Assembly (NCBI RefSeq): GCF_033063295.1
Contig: NZ_JAWJZH010000001.1
Span: 434,001-498,000, forward strand
Length of the DNA stretch: 64,000 nt
From: Nitrosomonas sp. Is35
GTDB lineage: Bacteria; Pseudomonadota; Gammaproteobacteria; Burkholderiales; Nitrosomonadaceae
Direction of reading: 5' to 3'
The notes below the pieces were generated by a model, which saw nothing but the letters and a program-made list of their open reading frames with translations, was not told the origin of the DNA and did no database searches. This document shows positions 18,336 to 27,492 of this stretch, one piece after another. The position numbers were made by a program, and so were the translations under genes. Position 1 is the first letter of the stretch, and every line of letters begins with the position of its first letter.

Positions 18336-19085
18336 CTAGTAGCGGGAAAGTAACGGGTCGGATTCCATCAGTTTTTCAACCCGCGCCAGATCGGCGGGGG
18401 TATCCACTGCCTGCGTATCGAATCCGGTAGGCACCATTTTCACCTGCATGCCATGCTCGAGCAGCCGCAGCATGTCGATCGATTCCAATTTTTCCAGCGG
18501 TGTCGGTGTCAAATGTGTGTATTGATACAAGGTGCTGCGGCGGAATGGGATGATACAGACCTGCTTGTACGCTGCGGTATCGGCAAAACCGCTTTTGGCG
18601 ATTGTCGGAATCGGGCGGCGCGACATATACAGCGCGTCGTTGTGTTGATTCATGACGACCTTGATGGTATTGGCGTCGAGGTAATCGGCTTCGTGGTCAA
18701 TTTTGCGTACCAGGTTGACACAGCCCAGCTCCGGGTTATCTTTGAAAGGCGCTACGGCGGTATCGATCATATCGGGGTGTGTCATCGGTTCATCACCTTG
18801 CACCATGACGATCAGATCGGCATCCAGGTACACGACCGCTTCCGCGACGCGATCGCTGGCGCGTTCGTGCGTATCGGAGGTCATGATCACTTTGGCGCCG
18901 AAACCTTCGGCGGCTTGACGGATTTCTTCATCACAAGTGGCGATGTACGTGGCGTCGAGTGATTTACTCATGGCTACACGTTTATAGATGTGTTCGATCA
19001 TTGGGCGTCCGAGGATTTTTGCCAGGGGTTTGCCGGGGAAACGCGATGAGCCCATGCGGGCCGGTATGACAGCGATTGTTTTCAT
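18336..19085 (-). CDS. KdsB-like CMP-sugar-acid synthetase
   Basis: Cytidylyltransferase of 249 aa that should join CMP from CTP to a ulosonic acid. The family signatures AVIPARMGSSRFPGKPLAK and VQGDEPMTHPDMID are clear, as is the C-terminal VDTPADLARVEKLM. The ATG at 19085 gives the family N-terminus; the frame is open to 19181. It is the first gene of the six-gene operon. Neither kdsA nor kdsD, nor the lpxK-kdsB pairing common in Betaproteobacteria, is here. It is therefore probably not the housekeeping Kdo enzyme but a paralogue for another acid. Confidence 0.85.
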   Translation of the reverse strand: MKTIAVIPARMGSSRFPGKPLAKILGRPMIEHIYKRVAMSKSLDATYIATCDEEIRQAAEGFGAKVIMTSDTHERASDRVAEAVVYLDADLIVMVQGDEPMTHPDMIDTAVAPFKDNPELGCVNLVRKIDHEADYLDANTIKVVMNQHNDALYMSRRPIPTIAKSGFADTAAYKQVCIIPFRRSTLYQYTHLTPTPLEKLESIDMLRLLEHGMQVKMVPTGFDTQAVDTPADLARVEKLMESDPLLSRY

Positions 19086-19353
19086 GAAAATGTTGTGTAT
19101 TTGGTTAATGGTTGAGTACAAAAAGTTACCGTCTAAGGCGATGTGCTGATTATCCGGTTTTTCCTCTTTTCTGGGCAACACTTATTGTTAAATTTAACGT
19201 TTTTTTTGCGCTGTGATTTTATCCCGGTTGGTGTGCTGGTAATTGGATAGTCGCAAGAGTAGAATGAGCGCGCTTTTCAGAATCTTTTGTTTAAACTGGG
19301 GAAATAGTAGAGATGCTGCGTATCCTGAATATTTTTGTCTTCGCATCACAGCA

Positions 19354-20619
19354 ATGAAAGCGCTTTTTTTTCTTCGTCACTATAACGATATCGATCATGT
19401 CACTCCGGTCATTTACAAATGGATTAAGTCCGGTCATCAATGTGATGTGGTATTAATCGGTTCCACCCAATTCCGCCGCGATTTCCGCGTTCAATACTTG
19501 AGTCAACTCGAAGGTGTGCGCGTTGCGCATATGAAAGAGCTGTTTCCGCTGGCCGAGTATATAAAATGGCGTTTACAGATGCTGATGCTGACGCGCAATG
19601 TGCGGCGCATCAAAGTAATCGGCGGTCTGGCTCAGAAGCTGGCCGATCGTTACGATGAAAAACAACGTGAGCCGTTGTGGCGGCATACCGCCGATTTTCT
19701 GCTTAACCGGTGTTTTGGTGCTACCGGCAAGGGTGTTGTGGCGTTTGACTGGATCGAACGCAATTCGGTGATTTGTTTGGAATGGGTTGAAGTCGTGATT
19801 GCCATGGCAAAAGAACGCGGTCTGGGTACGATCTCGCTGCCGCATGGCGATAGTCCGCATTACAGCCAATTGATCCGGCGCGGTGAAAGACGCGTGGAGC
19901 CCGATATTACATTCTCGGCGGCTACCATATTTGATAAGGTGGTGGTGCCTAATGAATTATGTTCCGTGCGTTTCCGCCCGTTTATGACGGATAACCAGCT
20001 CGCTGTGTTGGGTTCGCCACGTTATTGTGAGGAATGGCTGAAAATACTGGCCGGATTGATGCCGCCTTCGCCGCTGATTCGTTCGGACAGCCGCCTTAAA
20101 ATTGTCATGTTCCTGAGAAAAGCCAATTTCACGACATTCTGGGAAGAAGTGGGTGAAGTGGTTCATATGATCGCCGAGTTTCCCGGTGTGGAGCTGGTTA
20201 TCAAACCGCATACCCGTAGTGGCTGGAAACAATCCCTGACCACCGACAGTTCGATCAAGAAATTGCCCAATGTGCGTGTTGCCAGCGACGATGCGCATTC
20301 GGTGCATTTGATGAACTGGGCGGATGTCATCATCGATCTGGCGACTTCCGTGGTGTTTGAAGCGGTCAGGGCGAGAAAGCCGGTGCTTGCGGCTGATTAT
20401 TTGATCGCGGCGCGTTCGGCGGTGGCGTATTACATGCCGGAAACTGAGCTGAAATGCCGCGACGAAGTGTATGAGAAAATAGATTATTTTCTTAACAATG
20501 GCTGTGATTCCTTTTATATTGAAGAACACCGGCAGCGCTTTTTAAGAGAGATGCTGGATTATCCGGATGCTAATGTGCTGCCCCGTTATGTATCGTTGCT
20601 TGAACAGTTGGTGGATTGA
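19354..20619 (+). CDS. CDP-glycerol-transferase-like glycosyltransferase
   Basis: Putative GT-B-type transferase of surface polysaccharide, 421 aa from the ATG at 19354 (MKALFFLRHYNDIDHV). The frame is open upstream to a TTG at 19243, with an ATG at 19264 as the alternative. The C-terminal half resembles CDP-glycerol glycerophosphotransferases: LVIKPHTRSGW, then ADVIIDLATSVVFEAVRARKPVLAADY. The middle contains ISLPHGDSPHYSQ. It starts the plus-strand polysaccharide block, divergent from the KdsB-like operon. It could use the CMP-activated product of that operon; donor and acceptor are unknown. Confidence 0.68.
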   Translation: MKALFFLRHYNDIDHVTPVIYKWIKSGHQCDVVLIGSTQFRRDFRVQYLSQLEGVRVAHMKELFPLAEYIKWRLQMLMLTRNVRRIKVIGGLAQKLADRYDEKQREPLWRHTADFLLNRCFGATGKGVVAFDWIERNSVICLEWVEVVIAMAKERGLGTISLPHGDSPHYSQLIRRGERRVEPDITFSAATIFDKVVVPNELCSVRFRPFMTDNQLAVLGSPRYCEEWLKILAGLMPPSPLIRSDSRLKIVMFLRKANFTTFWEEVGEVVHMIAEFPGVELVIKPHTRSGWKQSLTTDSSIKKLPNVRVASDDAHSVHLMNWADVIIDLATSVVFEAVRARKPVLAADYLIAARSAVAYYMPETELKCRDEVYEKIDYFLNNGCDSFYIEEHRQRFLREMLDYPDANVLPRYVSLLEQLVD

Positions 20620-20680
20620 AGTGCGGTTTCAAGCTGCCGGGCAGCGGTCATATGTATCGATAAACCATAAGGTGGTGTGA

Positions 20681-21445
20681 ATGCGGGTAAAAGACATCTT
20701 GAATGAGTTGGTGGTGGCCGCTTACAAATTGAAAGGCGGCTATACCGATGTGCTGGTGAGAGGACAGCGTATTTTAATTTCTGTCGATCACTTGCGCACG
20801 CTCAATCGTGCCAAGACTTATGCAAAAAAAGAACCGGATACCTTGGATTGGCTCGATAGCTTTGAACCGGGTTCGTGCTATTTCGATATCGGCGCCAATA
20901 TCGGGCAATATTCGCTATATCCGGCCCAAAAATACGGCGATAAGGTACAAGTGTTTGCTTTTGAGCCACAGAGCAACAATTACTACGCGCTCAACAAAAA
21001 TATCTCTCTGAACAATCTGGGGAAAAATATTTTATCTTACTGCGTGGCGGTGTCGGGGCGCAGTGAGTTTTCCAAGTTGTATATTCCCAAATTCATTCCC
21101 GGCGGAAACCGTTCGCAGTTCGGGCAAGAAGATCTGGAAAACATGAAAATCCCGGCAACGCATATTCAAGGGATGTTCGGTGTGACGTTGGACGATCTGT
21201 GCAGCCAATGGGGGTTTCCGGTGCCGAATTACATAAAAATCGATGTCGATGGCATTGAAATATCCATTTTGCAGGGCGCATCGGCGGTTTTGGCAAATCC
21301 GGCGCTGAAATCCGTGATCATAGAGCTTGGCACGGATACCGAGCAGGAAAAAGCTATCGCCATCATGCAACAGGCAGGTCTTGAGGTGAAGCAAAGACCG
21401 TCAAAAAATTGGGGCGAAAGCTATTTGATTTTTGGCCGGATGTGA
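20681..21445 (+). CDS. FkbM family methyltransferase
   Basis: SAM-dependent methyltransferase of 254 aa. The SAM loop is DIGANIG at 69-75, followed by FAFEPQSNNYYAL, the acidic loop of the second strand. The C-terminal half has YIKIDVDGIEISILQGA, a hallmark of FkbM proteins. Such enzymes often O-methylate polysaccharide sugars. The start at 20681 is preceded by AAGGTGGTG. It lies 61 bases after the transferase gene and overlaps no neighbour. Confidence 0.86.
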   Translation: MRVKDILNELVVAAYKLKGGYTDVLVRGQRILISVDHLRTLNRAKTYAKKEPDTLDWLDSFEPGSCYFDIGANIGQYSLYPAQKYGDKVQVFAFEPQSNNYYALNKNISLNNLGKNILSYCVAVSGRSEFSKLYIPKFIPGGNRSQFGQEDLENMKIPATHIQGMFGVTLDDLCSQWGFPVPNYIKIDVDGIEISILQGASAVLANPALKSVIIELGTDTEQEKAIAIMQQAGLEVKQRPSKNWGESYLIFGRM

Positions 21446-21470
21446 TGCAGTAAAATTTCTTAGGCAGAAC

Positions 21471-22544
21471 ATGACGAGTGAAACTGCTACCCCAATAATT
21501 GATGTCGTAATCCCTGTTTATAATGCTGCGGAATTAACCAAGCGGTGCATTGATTCCGTCATCGCCTATTTAGGTTCATCAATCAGAACGATCCATATCC
21601 AGGACGATGCATCGGGTGTTGAAACCCGTGCCATGCTCGACAATTTATCTTATCCGCAGTTGCATGTTTACCATGCGCCTGAGAATCAGGGGTATGGAAA
21701 GTCTGTCAACGACGCGGTGGCGCGTTCCGATGCCGATTGGGTATTGGTGCTGAATTCCGATATCGAAGTATTGAATAATTTTCTGCCGTGGTTGTGCGGC
21801 GCCTATGCCGCTGATCCCCGGCTGGCGGTCATTAGCCCGACGGAAGGCGATAGTGTGGAAACACAAGCCAGCCGTTATGTGCGGCAGCCGGGCGGATATA
21901 TCGCTACCTATCGTTTCAGAGGTTATGCATTTTTGATCCGCCGCGCTGTTTTTCAGGCGATGGGCGGTTTTGATGCGCAATTTGGCCGGGGTTATTATGA
22001 AGATACCGATCTGGGGCGGCGGTTGGATCAACAAGGCTGGCGCATGGGCGTGCATCCGGATGCAACCGTTCGTCACGAAACCGGTGCGTCGTTTGGGCGC
22101 GGAAAGGCTTACCGGGAATTGGTGCAACGCAACCGGTTACTCTATTTGTCGCGTTATCCGCTGGCCCGGCAGAATGTGCTGACCGTTTCCGGCAACTCTA
22201 CTTTGACCGACTTACCATCCAAGATCGCGGATCCGATGGAACAAGTGATGCGGCAAGGCGGGCGGCTGCATTGGCTGACACCAGCGCCATTGCCGCAGTT
22301 GTCGTGCTTGCAGATGCGGAATGGTACGGCCGGTTTCAAAACCATTACGAAACTGATGCTGCGCGGCTGGTTGCGCGAAGATAAGCGCATCAACGCTGTA
22401 TGGATTTTGCCGGGTGTATCCGCAGGGTTGCGAATTTTATTGACACTTTTTGTTCGCCTGCGCCGGCTGGAAATGCGCGAGTGGCAGGGAGATCAGCGCG
22501 AATCTGCGCAGCAACAGGATGCTGACAAACGAGATACGGAATGA
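21471..22544 (+). CDS. Glycosyltransferase family 2
   Basis: Inverting sugar transferase, 357 aa from the ATG at 21471. The GT-A core starts at DVVIPVYNAAELTKRCIDS. The metal-binding position is LNSDIE, and the acceptor-side motif is GYYEDTDLGRRLDQQGW followed by VRHETGASFG, as in rhamnosyl-transferase-like GT2 proteins. A C-terminal hydrophobic stretch (about 315-335) could touch the membrane. It follows the FkbM gene by 25 bases. Its sugar is unknown. Confidence 0.86.
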   Translation: MTSETATPIIDVVIPVYNAAELTKRCIDSVIAYLGSSIRTIHIQDDASGVETRAMLDNLSYPQLHVYHAPENQGYGKSVNDAVARSDADWVLVLNSDIEVLNNFLPWLCGAYAADPRLAVISPTEGDSVETQASRYVRQPGGYIATYRFRGYAFLIRRAVFQAMGGFDAQFGRGYYEDTDLGRRLDQQGWRMGVHPDATVRHETGASFGRGKAYRELVQRNRLLYLSRYPLARQNVLTVSGNSTLTDLPSKIADPMEQVMRQGGRLHWLTPAPLPQLSCLQMRNGTAGFKTITKLMLRGWLREDKRINAVWILPGVSAGLRILLTLFVRLRRLEMREWQGDQRESAQQQDADKRDTE

Positions 22545-22608
22545 CTGTGCTCCCAGGATTTTCTAAGCTGTTGTAGCGGTTTAAAAAAAACTTCGATTGG
22601 CAGGTCTT

Positions 22609-23802
22609 ATGCAAACATCTATCACACGGCAGGAATTATTTATCCGGTTTGCGTTGGTTCTTGTGTGCGCGGGGTTTTGGCGTGGCGAAGTGAATCTTCT
22701 TTCCATTCCATTGCTGGTTATTGCTTGGCTGATGGACGGTGGTCTATCTCGATTGAATCAAGCTCTTAAAGTGCCCTTAGTGCAGGCGATTCTACTGTTG
22801 TGTGCGCTGCTGCTGATCGGATTGTCATGGGGCGAATGGCTGGATAGCGGGCGGATGAAATGGGTGAAATACCTTACTTTGCTGATTCTGGTCCCACTGT
22901 ATTCGCTGCTGAATAAGGAACGCATACCGTGGATGATCGGCGGATTGGCCGCCGGTTATGTGATTGTCCTCGGTCTGGGTATTTATCAATGGCTGGCGAT
23001 AGGAGAGCAGGGTATTCCGCTACTGAAAATGTCCTATCTGAGTTTTTCGGCGATGCTCGGCGCTGGCGCGATTGTATCTGTCGGACTTGCGTGCGTGAGC
23101 CGCTCGGTCATGCTGGGGATAGTGCTATGGATCGTGGCACTGGCGTTAATCTTTGTGCAATTTCATCAATATGGCAGAGTGTTGCTGCTGGCAACACTGA
23201 TCGCTATCGTGTTCCAGGCTTATTTACGCTACAAAATAGACATCCGGAAATTCGCTGTCATTTTTATTACGCTATTGACGGCTGCCGGGATTTTTGCCTA
23301 CAGCAGTCCTGCTTTTCAAGAACGGCTGCTGCTGGTGAAAAGCGATATCGAATTGCTGCAGCAGGGCAATTACAGTTCTAGTTTGGGTTATCGTCTGGCC
23401 ATGTGGGATGTCGGCTTGCATGCGATTGCGGAACGACCGCTGACGGGTTATGGAACAGGCATGCCGGAGCGCTATTTCGACACGGCGATTGTGACGTATA
23501 AAAATGGTCTTTATAAGGACTTGCCGGCGTTTCAGAAAACTGCGCACTATCATAACGATTGGATTGAGATTGGCATGCATGTCGGCGTTCCTGGCATGTT
23601 GATCTTGCTGTTTCTATACTGGGGATGGTACCGGGCGTTTGAGAAAAACGGTCTGGGCATACTGGGCGCGGGTTTGGTAAGTTATATTGTGCTGGCGGGG
23701 TTGACCGATGCTTTTCTCATTTTTAGCCGGATGCCGGTGCTATTGCTGGCGATTACCGCGCTCGCCATGGTCTGGCAACAACAAAAACCGAAAGGGACTT
23801 AA
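22609..23802 (+). CDS. O-antigen ligase/polymerase (Wzy_C family)
   Basis: Inner-membrane protein of 397 aa with about 10-12 hydrophobic segments. A large extracytoplasmic loop lies between about residues 230 and 330 and contains LGYRLAMWDVGLHAIAERPLTGYGTG and KTAHYHNDWIEIGMHVG, the Wzy_C-domain signatures; the His in the HNDW region is conserved in WaaL ligases. It joins polysaccharide to lipid A core or polymerises repeats. The ATG at 22609 is preferred to the TTG at 22597. It is 64 bases after the GT2 gene and immediately before a methyltransferase gene. Confidence 0.87.
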   Translation: MQTSITRQELFIRFALVLVCAGFWRGEVNLLSIPLLVIAWLMDGGLSRLNQALKVPLVQAILLLCALLLIGLSWGEWLDSGRMKWVKYLTLLILVPLYSLLNKERIPWMIGGLAAGYVIVLGLGIYQWLAIGEQGIPLLKMSYLSFSAMLGAGAIVSVGLACVSRSVMLGIVLWIVALALIFVQFHQYGRVLLLATLIAIVFQAYLRYKIDIRKFAVIFITLLTAAGIFAYSSPAFQERLLLVKSDIELLQQGNYSSSLGYRLAMWDVGLHAIAERPLTGYGTGMPERYFDTAIVTYKNGLYKDLPAFQKTAHYHNDWIEIGMHVGVPGMLILLFLYWGWYRAFEKNGLGILGAGLVSYIVLAGLTDAFLIFSRMPVLLLAITALAMVWQQQKPKGT

Positions 23803-24792
23803 ATGACGATGTCAGCGGAGCGGATTGGCACCGAAACAAATTCAACTTGCTATTCGTGCGGCAAGCAAGGCGAAGTCCTGTATCGCGGTCTGACCGACCG
23901 GTTGTTTGGCGCGCCAGGCGAATGGACACTGAGAAAATGTACGGATGCCCAGTGCGGTCTGATTTGGCTGGATCCCAGGCCGGCGGTGGACGAGATTGGC
24001 AAGGCTTACCGCAATTATTATACGCACGGCCATGCGAATCATGCGCGGCAATCACGCGGGGTGCGCATCGTTCGCGCCATTTTGCATACTATTAGTATTT
24101 ATTTGCTGGGATTGCGGCGTGAACGGCGGCGTTATAAGCGTATTTATCTGGACAAAACGCCGCCGGGACGATTGCTGGAAGTGGGCTGCGGTAATGGAAA
24201 ACGGCTGGCGCGCATGCGTGCACTGGGCTGGGAGGTGATGGGGCAGGAAATTGACCCGGTGGCTGCGGAGCATGTGCGTAACGTGAAAGGAATCCCTGTG
24301 CACTTAGGGCCGCTTGAAACTATGGGCGCCTCGGCTGAATACGATGTGGTGATTTTGAGTCACGTCATTGAGCATGTGCACGATCCCGCGGCGATGCTGA
24401 TGACTTGCCAGCGTTTGCTGAAGCACAATGGCTTGCTGGTGGTGCTGACGCCGAATGCTGCAAGTTACGGGCACAGTCAGTTTGGCGCTGCCTGGCGCGG
24501 TCTTGAGCCGCCCAGGCATTTGCATTTATTTACCAGCCAAACGTTAAGTAAACTGGCGCAGAAAGCCGGTTTCAGCGATCCGCGTTGCTGGACAACACCG
24601 GTCGGTGCGTATGGCATTGGTCAGAGCAGTCCGCCATTGGTTGAGGCAGCAATCGGACAACAGTCCATTACGATCCGCGATGTCATGCGGGGGTTCAGGT
24701 TCCAGGTGGCTGCTAGCCTGGTTTTTCTGTTTGATAAAAACTCCGGTGAAGAGTGCGTATTAATGGCTTCAAAGAAAACAACTCCACCTTGA
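23803..24792 (+). CDS. SAM methyltransferase with zinc-ribbon-like N-terminus
   Basis: Methyltransferase of 329 aa. Residues about 15-50 carry four Cys (CYSCG and KCTDAQC), a probable zinc-binding element. The SAM loop is LLEVGCGNGKRLARM near residue 125, then VVILSHVIEHVHDP. This domain order is common in O-antigen and capsule clusters. The ATG directly abuts the ligase stop, which implies one transcript. Substrate is unknown. Confidence 0.84.
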   Translation: MTMSAERIGTETNSTCYSCGKQGEVLYRGLTDRLFGAPGEWTLRKCTDAQCGLIWLDPRPAVDEIGKAYRNYYTHGHANHARQSRGVRIVRAILHTISIYLLGLRRERRRYKRIYLDKTPPGRLLEVGCGNGKRLARMRALGWEVMGQEIDPVAAEHVRNVKGIPVHLGPLETMGASAEYDVVILSHVIEHVHDPAAMLMTCQRLLKHNGLLVVLTPNAASYGHSQFGAAWRGLEPPRHLHLFTSQTLSKLAQKAGFSDPRCWTTPVGAYGIGQSSPPLVEAAIGQQSITIRDVMRGFRFQVAASLVFLFDKNSGEECVLMASKKTTPP

Positions 24793-24801
24793 TGTACGAT
24801 C

Positions 24802-25500
24802 ATGGAGGTGAAATCAGTGAACGATAGTCAGTCAGCGGTTATTCCTGAATCAGACGGACTCATTCCGGTAAATCCGGAGATTGAAGCGTATATGCGCACT
24901 TTGGTTACGCACAGCGATCACCCGGTGCTTGTTGAGATGGAGGAATTTGCGCAGCTGAGAAATTTTCCGATTGTTAATCGCTTGGCCGGTATTTTTCTTG
25001 AAACCCAGGCGAAAATGATTAACGCCAGACGGGTATTTGAATTTGGCAGCGGTTATGGGTATTCGGCTTACTGGTTTGCCAGAGCGGTCGGCACCGGCGG
25101 GTGTGTGATATGCAGCGATGCGGATGCCAATAATCGCGCGCGTGCCGAGAGATATCTTTCCGCTGCGGATGTGTGGCAACGAATAGAATTTTGCGTGGGG
25201 CTGGCGCAGGATGTTTTTGCCCAAACGGATGGGATATTCGATATTTGTTATAACGATGTAGACAAGGGCGATTATCCGGAAATCTGGCGGATGGCGAAGC
25301 AGCGTATACGCTCCGGCGGGTTGTATATTGCCGATAATGTGCTGTGGCATGGCCGTGTTGCGTTAAAAGGTCCGCAAGAGACGGTGCGCGGTTCGACTGA
25401 AGCGATTATGGAACATAACCGGTTGATTTTTAATGATCCCGATTTTGATGCGTTTATCAATCCAATTCGTGACGGTGTGATCGTTGCCAGAAAGAAATAA
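24802..25500 (+). CDS. O-methyltransferase, family 3
   Basis: SAM-dependent O-methyltransferase of 232 aa, of the COMT-like bacterial group. The SAM loop is VFEFGSGYGYSAYWFARAV; the metal/substrate region is ICYNDVDKGDYPE followed by GGLYIADNVLWHG. It lies 9 bases after the previous methyltransferase, so it ends the polysaccharide block. Its acceptor may be a sugar or a small molecule; the family alone does not tell. Confidence 0.82.
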   Translation: MEVKSVNDSQSAVIPESDGLIPVNPEIEAYMRTLVTHSDHPVLVEMEEFAQLRNFPIVNRLAGIFLETQAKMINARRVFEFGSGYGYSAYWFARAVGTGGCVICSDADANNRARAERYLSAADVWQRIEFCVGLAQDVFAQTDGIFDICYNDVDKGDYPEIWRMAKQRIRSGGLYIADNVLWHGRVALKGPQETVRGSTEAIMEHNRLIFNDPDFDAFINPIRDGVIVARKK

Positions 25501-25682
25501 TAGCCGTGTGTGCCTCTGAACGATGCAAATCCTGGTGCGGAGCTGATTTCCTGATCATGCAATTGGCATGGCGGTTTAATCAATAAATTGGTATAGTTAA
25601 TATACTTTTCGTTTGCAATGCGGCACGTTTTTTAGGATGTGCACAGTGCTATAAATTATCTTTTTCAAGGAAATAAATTTTT

Positions 25683-25937
25683 ATGCAAATTCATGTTTAC
25701 GATACGTATGTTAAGGCAAAAGATGGACATACCATGCACTTTGATGTATTCACAGCGGTGAAAGATGATCAAAAAGCGGTTGACTATGCCAAGCAGTGGC
25801 TGACAACAATCGGTGAGAGCGATGCGGTTGTGACCAGCCGGGAATGCAGTTTTTGCCATAGCCAGAGTGCTCCGGCAAATGTGGTTGATGAAATCACTAA
25901 AAACGGTTTTTATATTTACAAGATGGAAGGCTGTTAA
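25683..25937 (+). CDS. DUF2024 family protein
   Basis: An 84 aa cytoplasmic protein that fits the DUF2024 family: MQIHVYDTYVKAKDGHTMHFDVFT at the start (split motif) and a CSFCHSQ pair near residue 60. It ends in a Cys. The function of the family is unknown. The start has AAGGAA upstream. It is a single gene with 180 bases of upstream intergenic sequence. Confidence 0.82.
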   Translation: MQIHVYDTYVKAKDGHTMHFDVFTAVKDDQKAVDYAKQWLTTIGESDAVVTSRECSFCHSQSAPANVVDEITKNGFYIYKMEGC

Positions 25938-26040
25938 TCATCTTGGCGGATGATTGGTCATTGTAATTGATGATGTTTCACTTTTGATACTGATCATTCG
26001 CTGAAAAATCGTATCGACAATACTTCTCAAGGTTTTCAAA

Positions 26041-26556
26041 ATGAAGCGGAAATGTAGAAAATTGATATTGGCTGGTGTTATTTTTTCATTCTGTAATGCA
26101 GCGCAAGCCGCAGAGCCCAAACTGCTCGGCCAGCATGGTGACTGGACTGCCTATATGTTCATGGAGAACAATAGCAAAGTGTGTTACATGGTGAGCCAGC
26201 CGAAAAAATCGGAAGGGAATTACTCAAAGCGTGGCGATGTATTTGCGCTGATTACGCATCGCCCTGCGGAAAAGAGTAAAAATGTTTTCAGCTATATCGC
26301 CGGTTATCCCTATAAACCGGGAAGTGATGCGACGGTTACCGTTAATAATCAGAATTTCAAGCTGTTTACTCAGGATGACTCAGCATGGGCTCCCGATCAA
26401 GCAACCGATAATAAAATAACGGATGCGATCAAGCGTGGAAGTTCTCTAGTGGTTAAAGGTGCATCGGCTCGCGGCACGGAAACCGTGGATACATTCGGAT
26501 TGAGCGGTTCGACTTCCGCGCATAAGGCAATTTCGGCTGAGTGTGGTGTGAAATAA
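26041..26556 (+). CDS. IalB-like exported protein
   Basis: A 171 aa protein with a signal peptide (MKRKCRKLILAGVIFSFCNAAQAA). The mature part matches the invasion-associated locus B family: LLGQHGDWTAYMF, KVCYMVSQP, and a C-terminal Cys (SAECGVK) able to pair with the first. The family is named from Bartonella but occurs in many non-pathogens, where it is thought to act in the envelope. No invasion role is implied here. Confidence 0.82.
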   Translation: MKRKCRKLILAGVIFSFCNAAQAAEPKLLGQHGDWTAYMFMENNSKVCYMVSQPKKSEGNYSKRGDVFALITHRPAEKSKNVFSYIAGYPYKPGSDATVTVNNQNFKLFTQDDSAWAPDQATDNKITDAIKRGSSLVVKGASARGTETVDTFGLSGSTSAHKAISAECGVK

Positions 26557-26603
26557 CCGGTTTCTTATCGCGCAGTTAGAAAATATCGATCCAGCAGACG
26601 GGA

Positions 26604-26966
26604 ATGAATATGAGTGACAAGATCGTTATTTATCAAAAACCAACTTGCAGCAAATGCAGGGCGGCTCTATCTCTACTCCAAGAAAGTGGCGAAGAGTTCG
26701 AGTCGATCAATTATTACGAGGTGCCTTTAACAGCGGAAAAGTTGAGCGAGTTGATCCAAAAACTTAACTTGCCGGTGCGTGATATTCTACGCAAAGATGA
26801 GCCCGCAGCGCGTGACTTAAGTGCGGCATCGGACGATGAAATCCTGGCGGCTATGGTTAGAAATCCAGATCTGATTCAGCGGCCCATCGTGGTGCGGGGT
26901 AACCAAGCCAAATTGTGCCGTCCGCCGGAGAATGTTTTGGAACTGCTTAATAAGGTCAACAAGTAG
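26604..26966 (+). CDS. ArsC family reductase-like protein
   Basis: Thioredoxin-fold protein of 120 aa related to glutaredoxin-type arsenate reductase and Spx/YffB. The catalytic loop is KPTCSKCRAAL with Cys15 and Cys18, a CxxC pair; plasmid ArsC has a single Cys here. The C-terminal RPIVVRGNQAKLCRPPE is conserved in the family. Arsenate reduction is plausible but not certain, since no ars genes are near. The start may be 26604 or 26610. Confidence 0.8.
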   Translation: MNMSDKIVIYQKPTCSKCRAALSLLQESGEEFESINYYEVPLTAEKLSELIQKLNLPVRDILRKDEPAARDLSAASDDEILAAMVRNPDLIQRPIVVRGNQAKLCRPPENVLELLNKVNK

Positions 26967-27022
26967 GGGGCTGCTTGCCCTTGCATGTGTCAATCTGCGC
27001 GGTGCTTCTGAGATTAGGTAAG

Positions 27023-27053
27023 AAGGATCAGTGCTGACATCGCACTGATCCTT
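27023..27053. terminator. Perfect 12-bp hairpin between arsC-like gene and rplS
   Basis: Stem 27023-27034 pairs without a mismatch with 27042-27053 around a 7-base loop. It lies 25 bases past the rplS stop and 57 past the arsC-like stop, between convergent genes. T-runs are weak on both sides, but position and stability suggest a bidirectional terminator. Confidence 0.7.
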
Positions 27054-27077
27054 ATGTGATGTTTGTTGTACTGCGTC

Positions 27078-27476
27078 TTACTCTGCGGCTGCTGCGTTTT
27101 TGTTGTCACCTGAAGAAGCACGAGCTGGCAGTTTCTCGCGAATCCGGGCCGACTTGCCTGCGCGATCTCTGAGGTAATAGAGTTTTGCACGGCAAACGTC
27201 ACCACGGCGCTTAATTTCTATGCTCGCTATCAATGGCGAATAGGTCTGGAAAGTACGCTCCACGCCTTCTCCGCTTGAAATCTTCCGTACTGTGAACGCT
27301 GAATTCAAACCACGATTACGTTTGGCTATTACGACGCCTTCGTAAGCCTGAACGCGTTTACGGTCGCCTTCAACCACATTAACGCTGACAATGACGGTAT
27401 CTCCCGGAGAGAAATCAGGTATTTCTTTATTCAGGCGTTTAATTTCTTCTGCTTCTAATTGTTCAATAATGTTCAT
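27078..27476 (-). CDS. rplS: 50S ribosomal protein L19
   Basis: Ribosomal protein at the 30S-50S interface, 132 aa. The core [30 protein letters not shown] and [24 protein letters not shown] regions are typical. The last 15 residues are Ala/Asn-rich. Last gene of the rpsP-rimM-trmD-rplS operon; followed by a 12-bp hairpin. Confidence 0.97.
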   Translation of the reverse strand: MNIIEQLEAEEIKRLNKEIPDFSPGDTVIVSVNVVEGDRKRVQAYEGVVIAKRNRGLNSAFTVRKISSGEGVERTFQTYSPLIASIEIKRRGDVCRAKLYYLRDRAGKSARIREKLPARASSGDNKNAAAAE

Positions 27477-27492
27477 GATATTTCCCCTCTTT

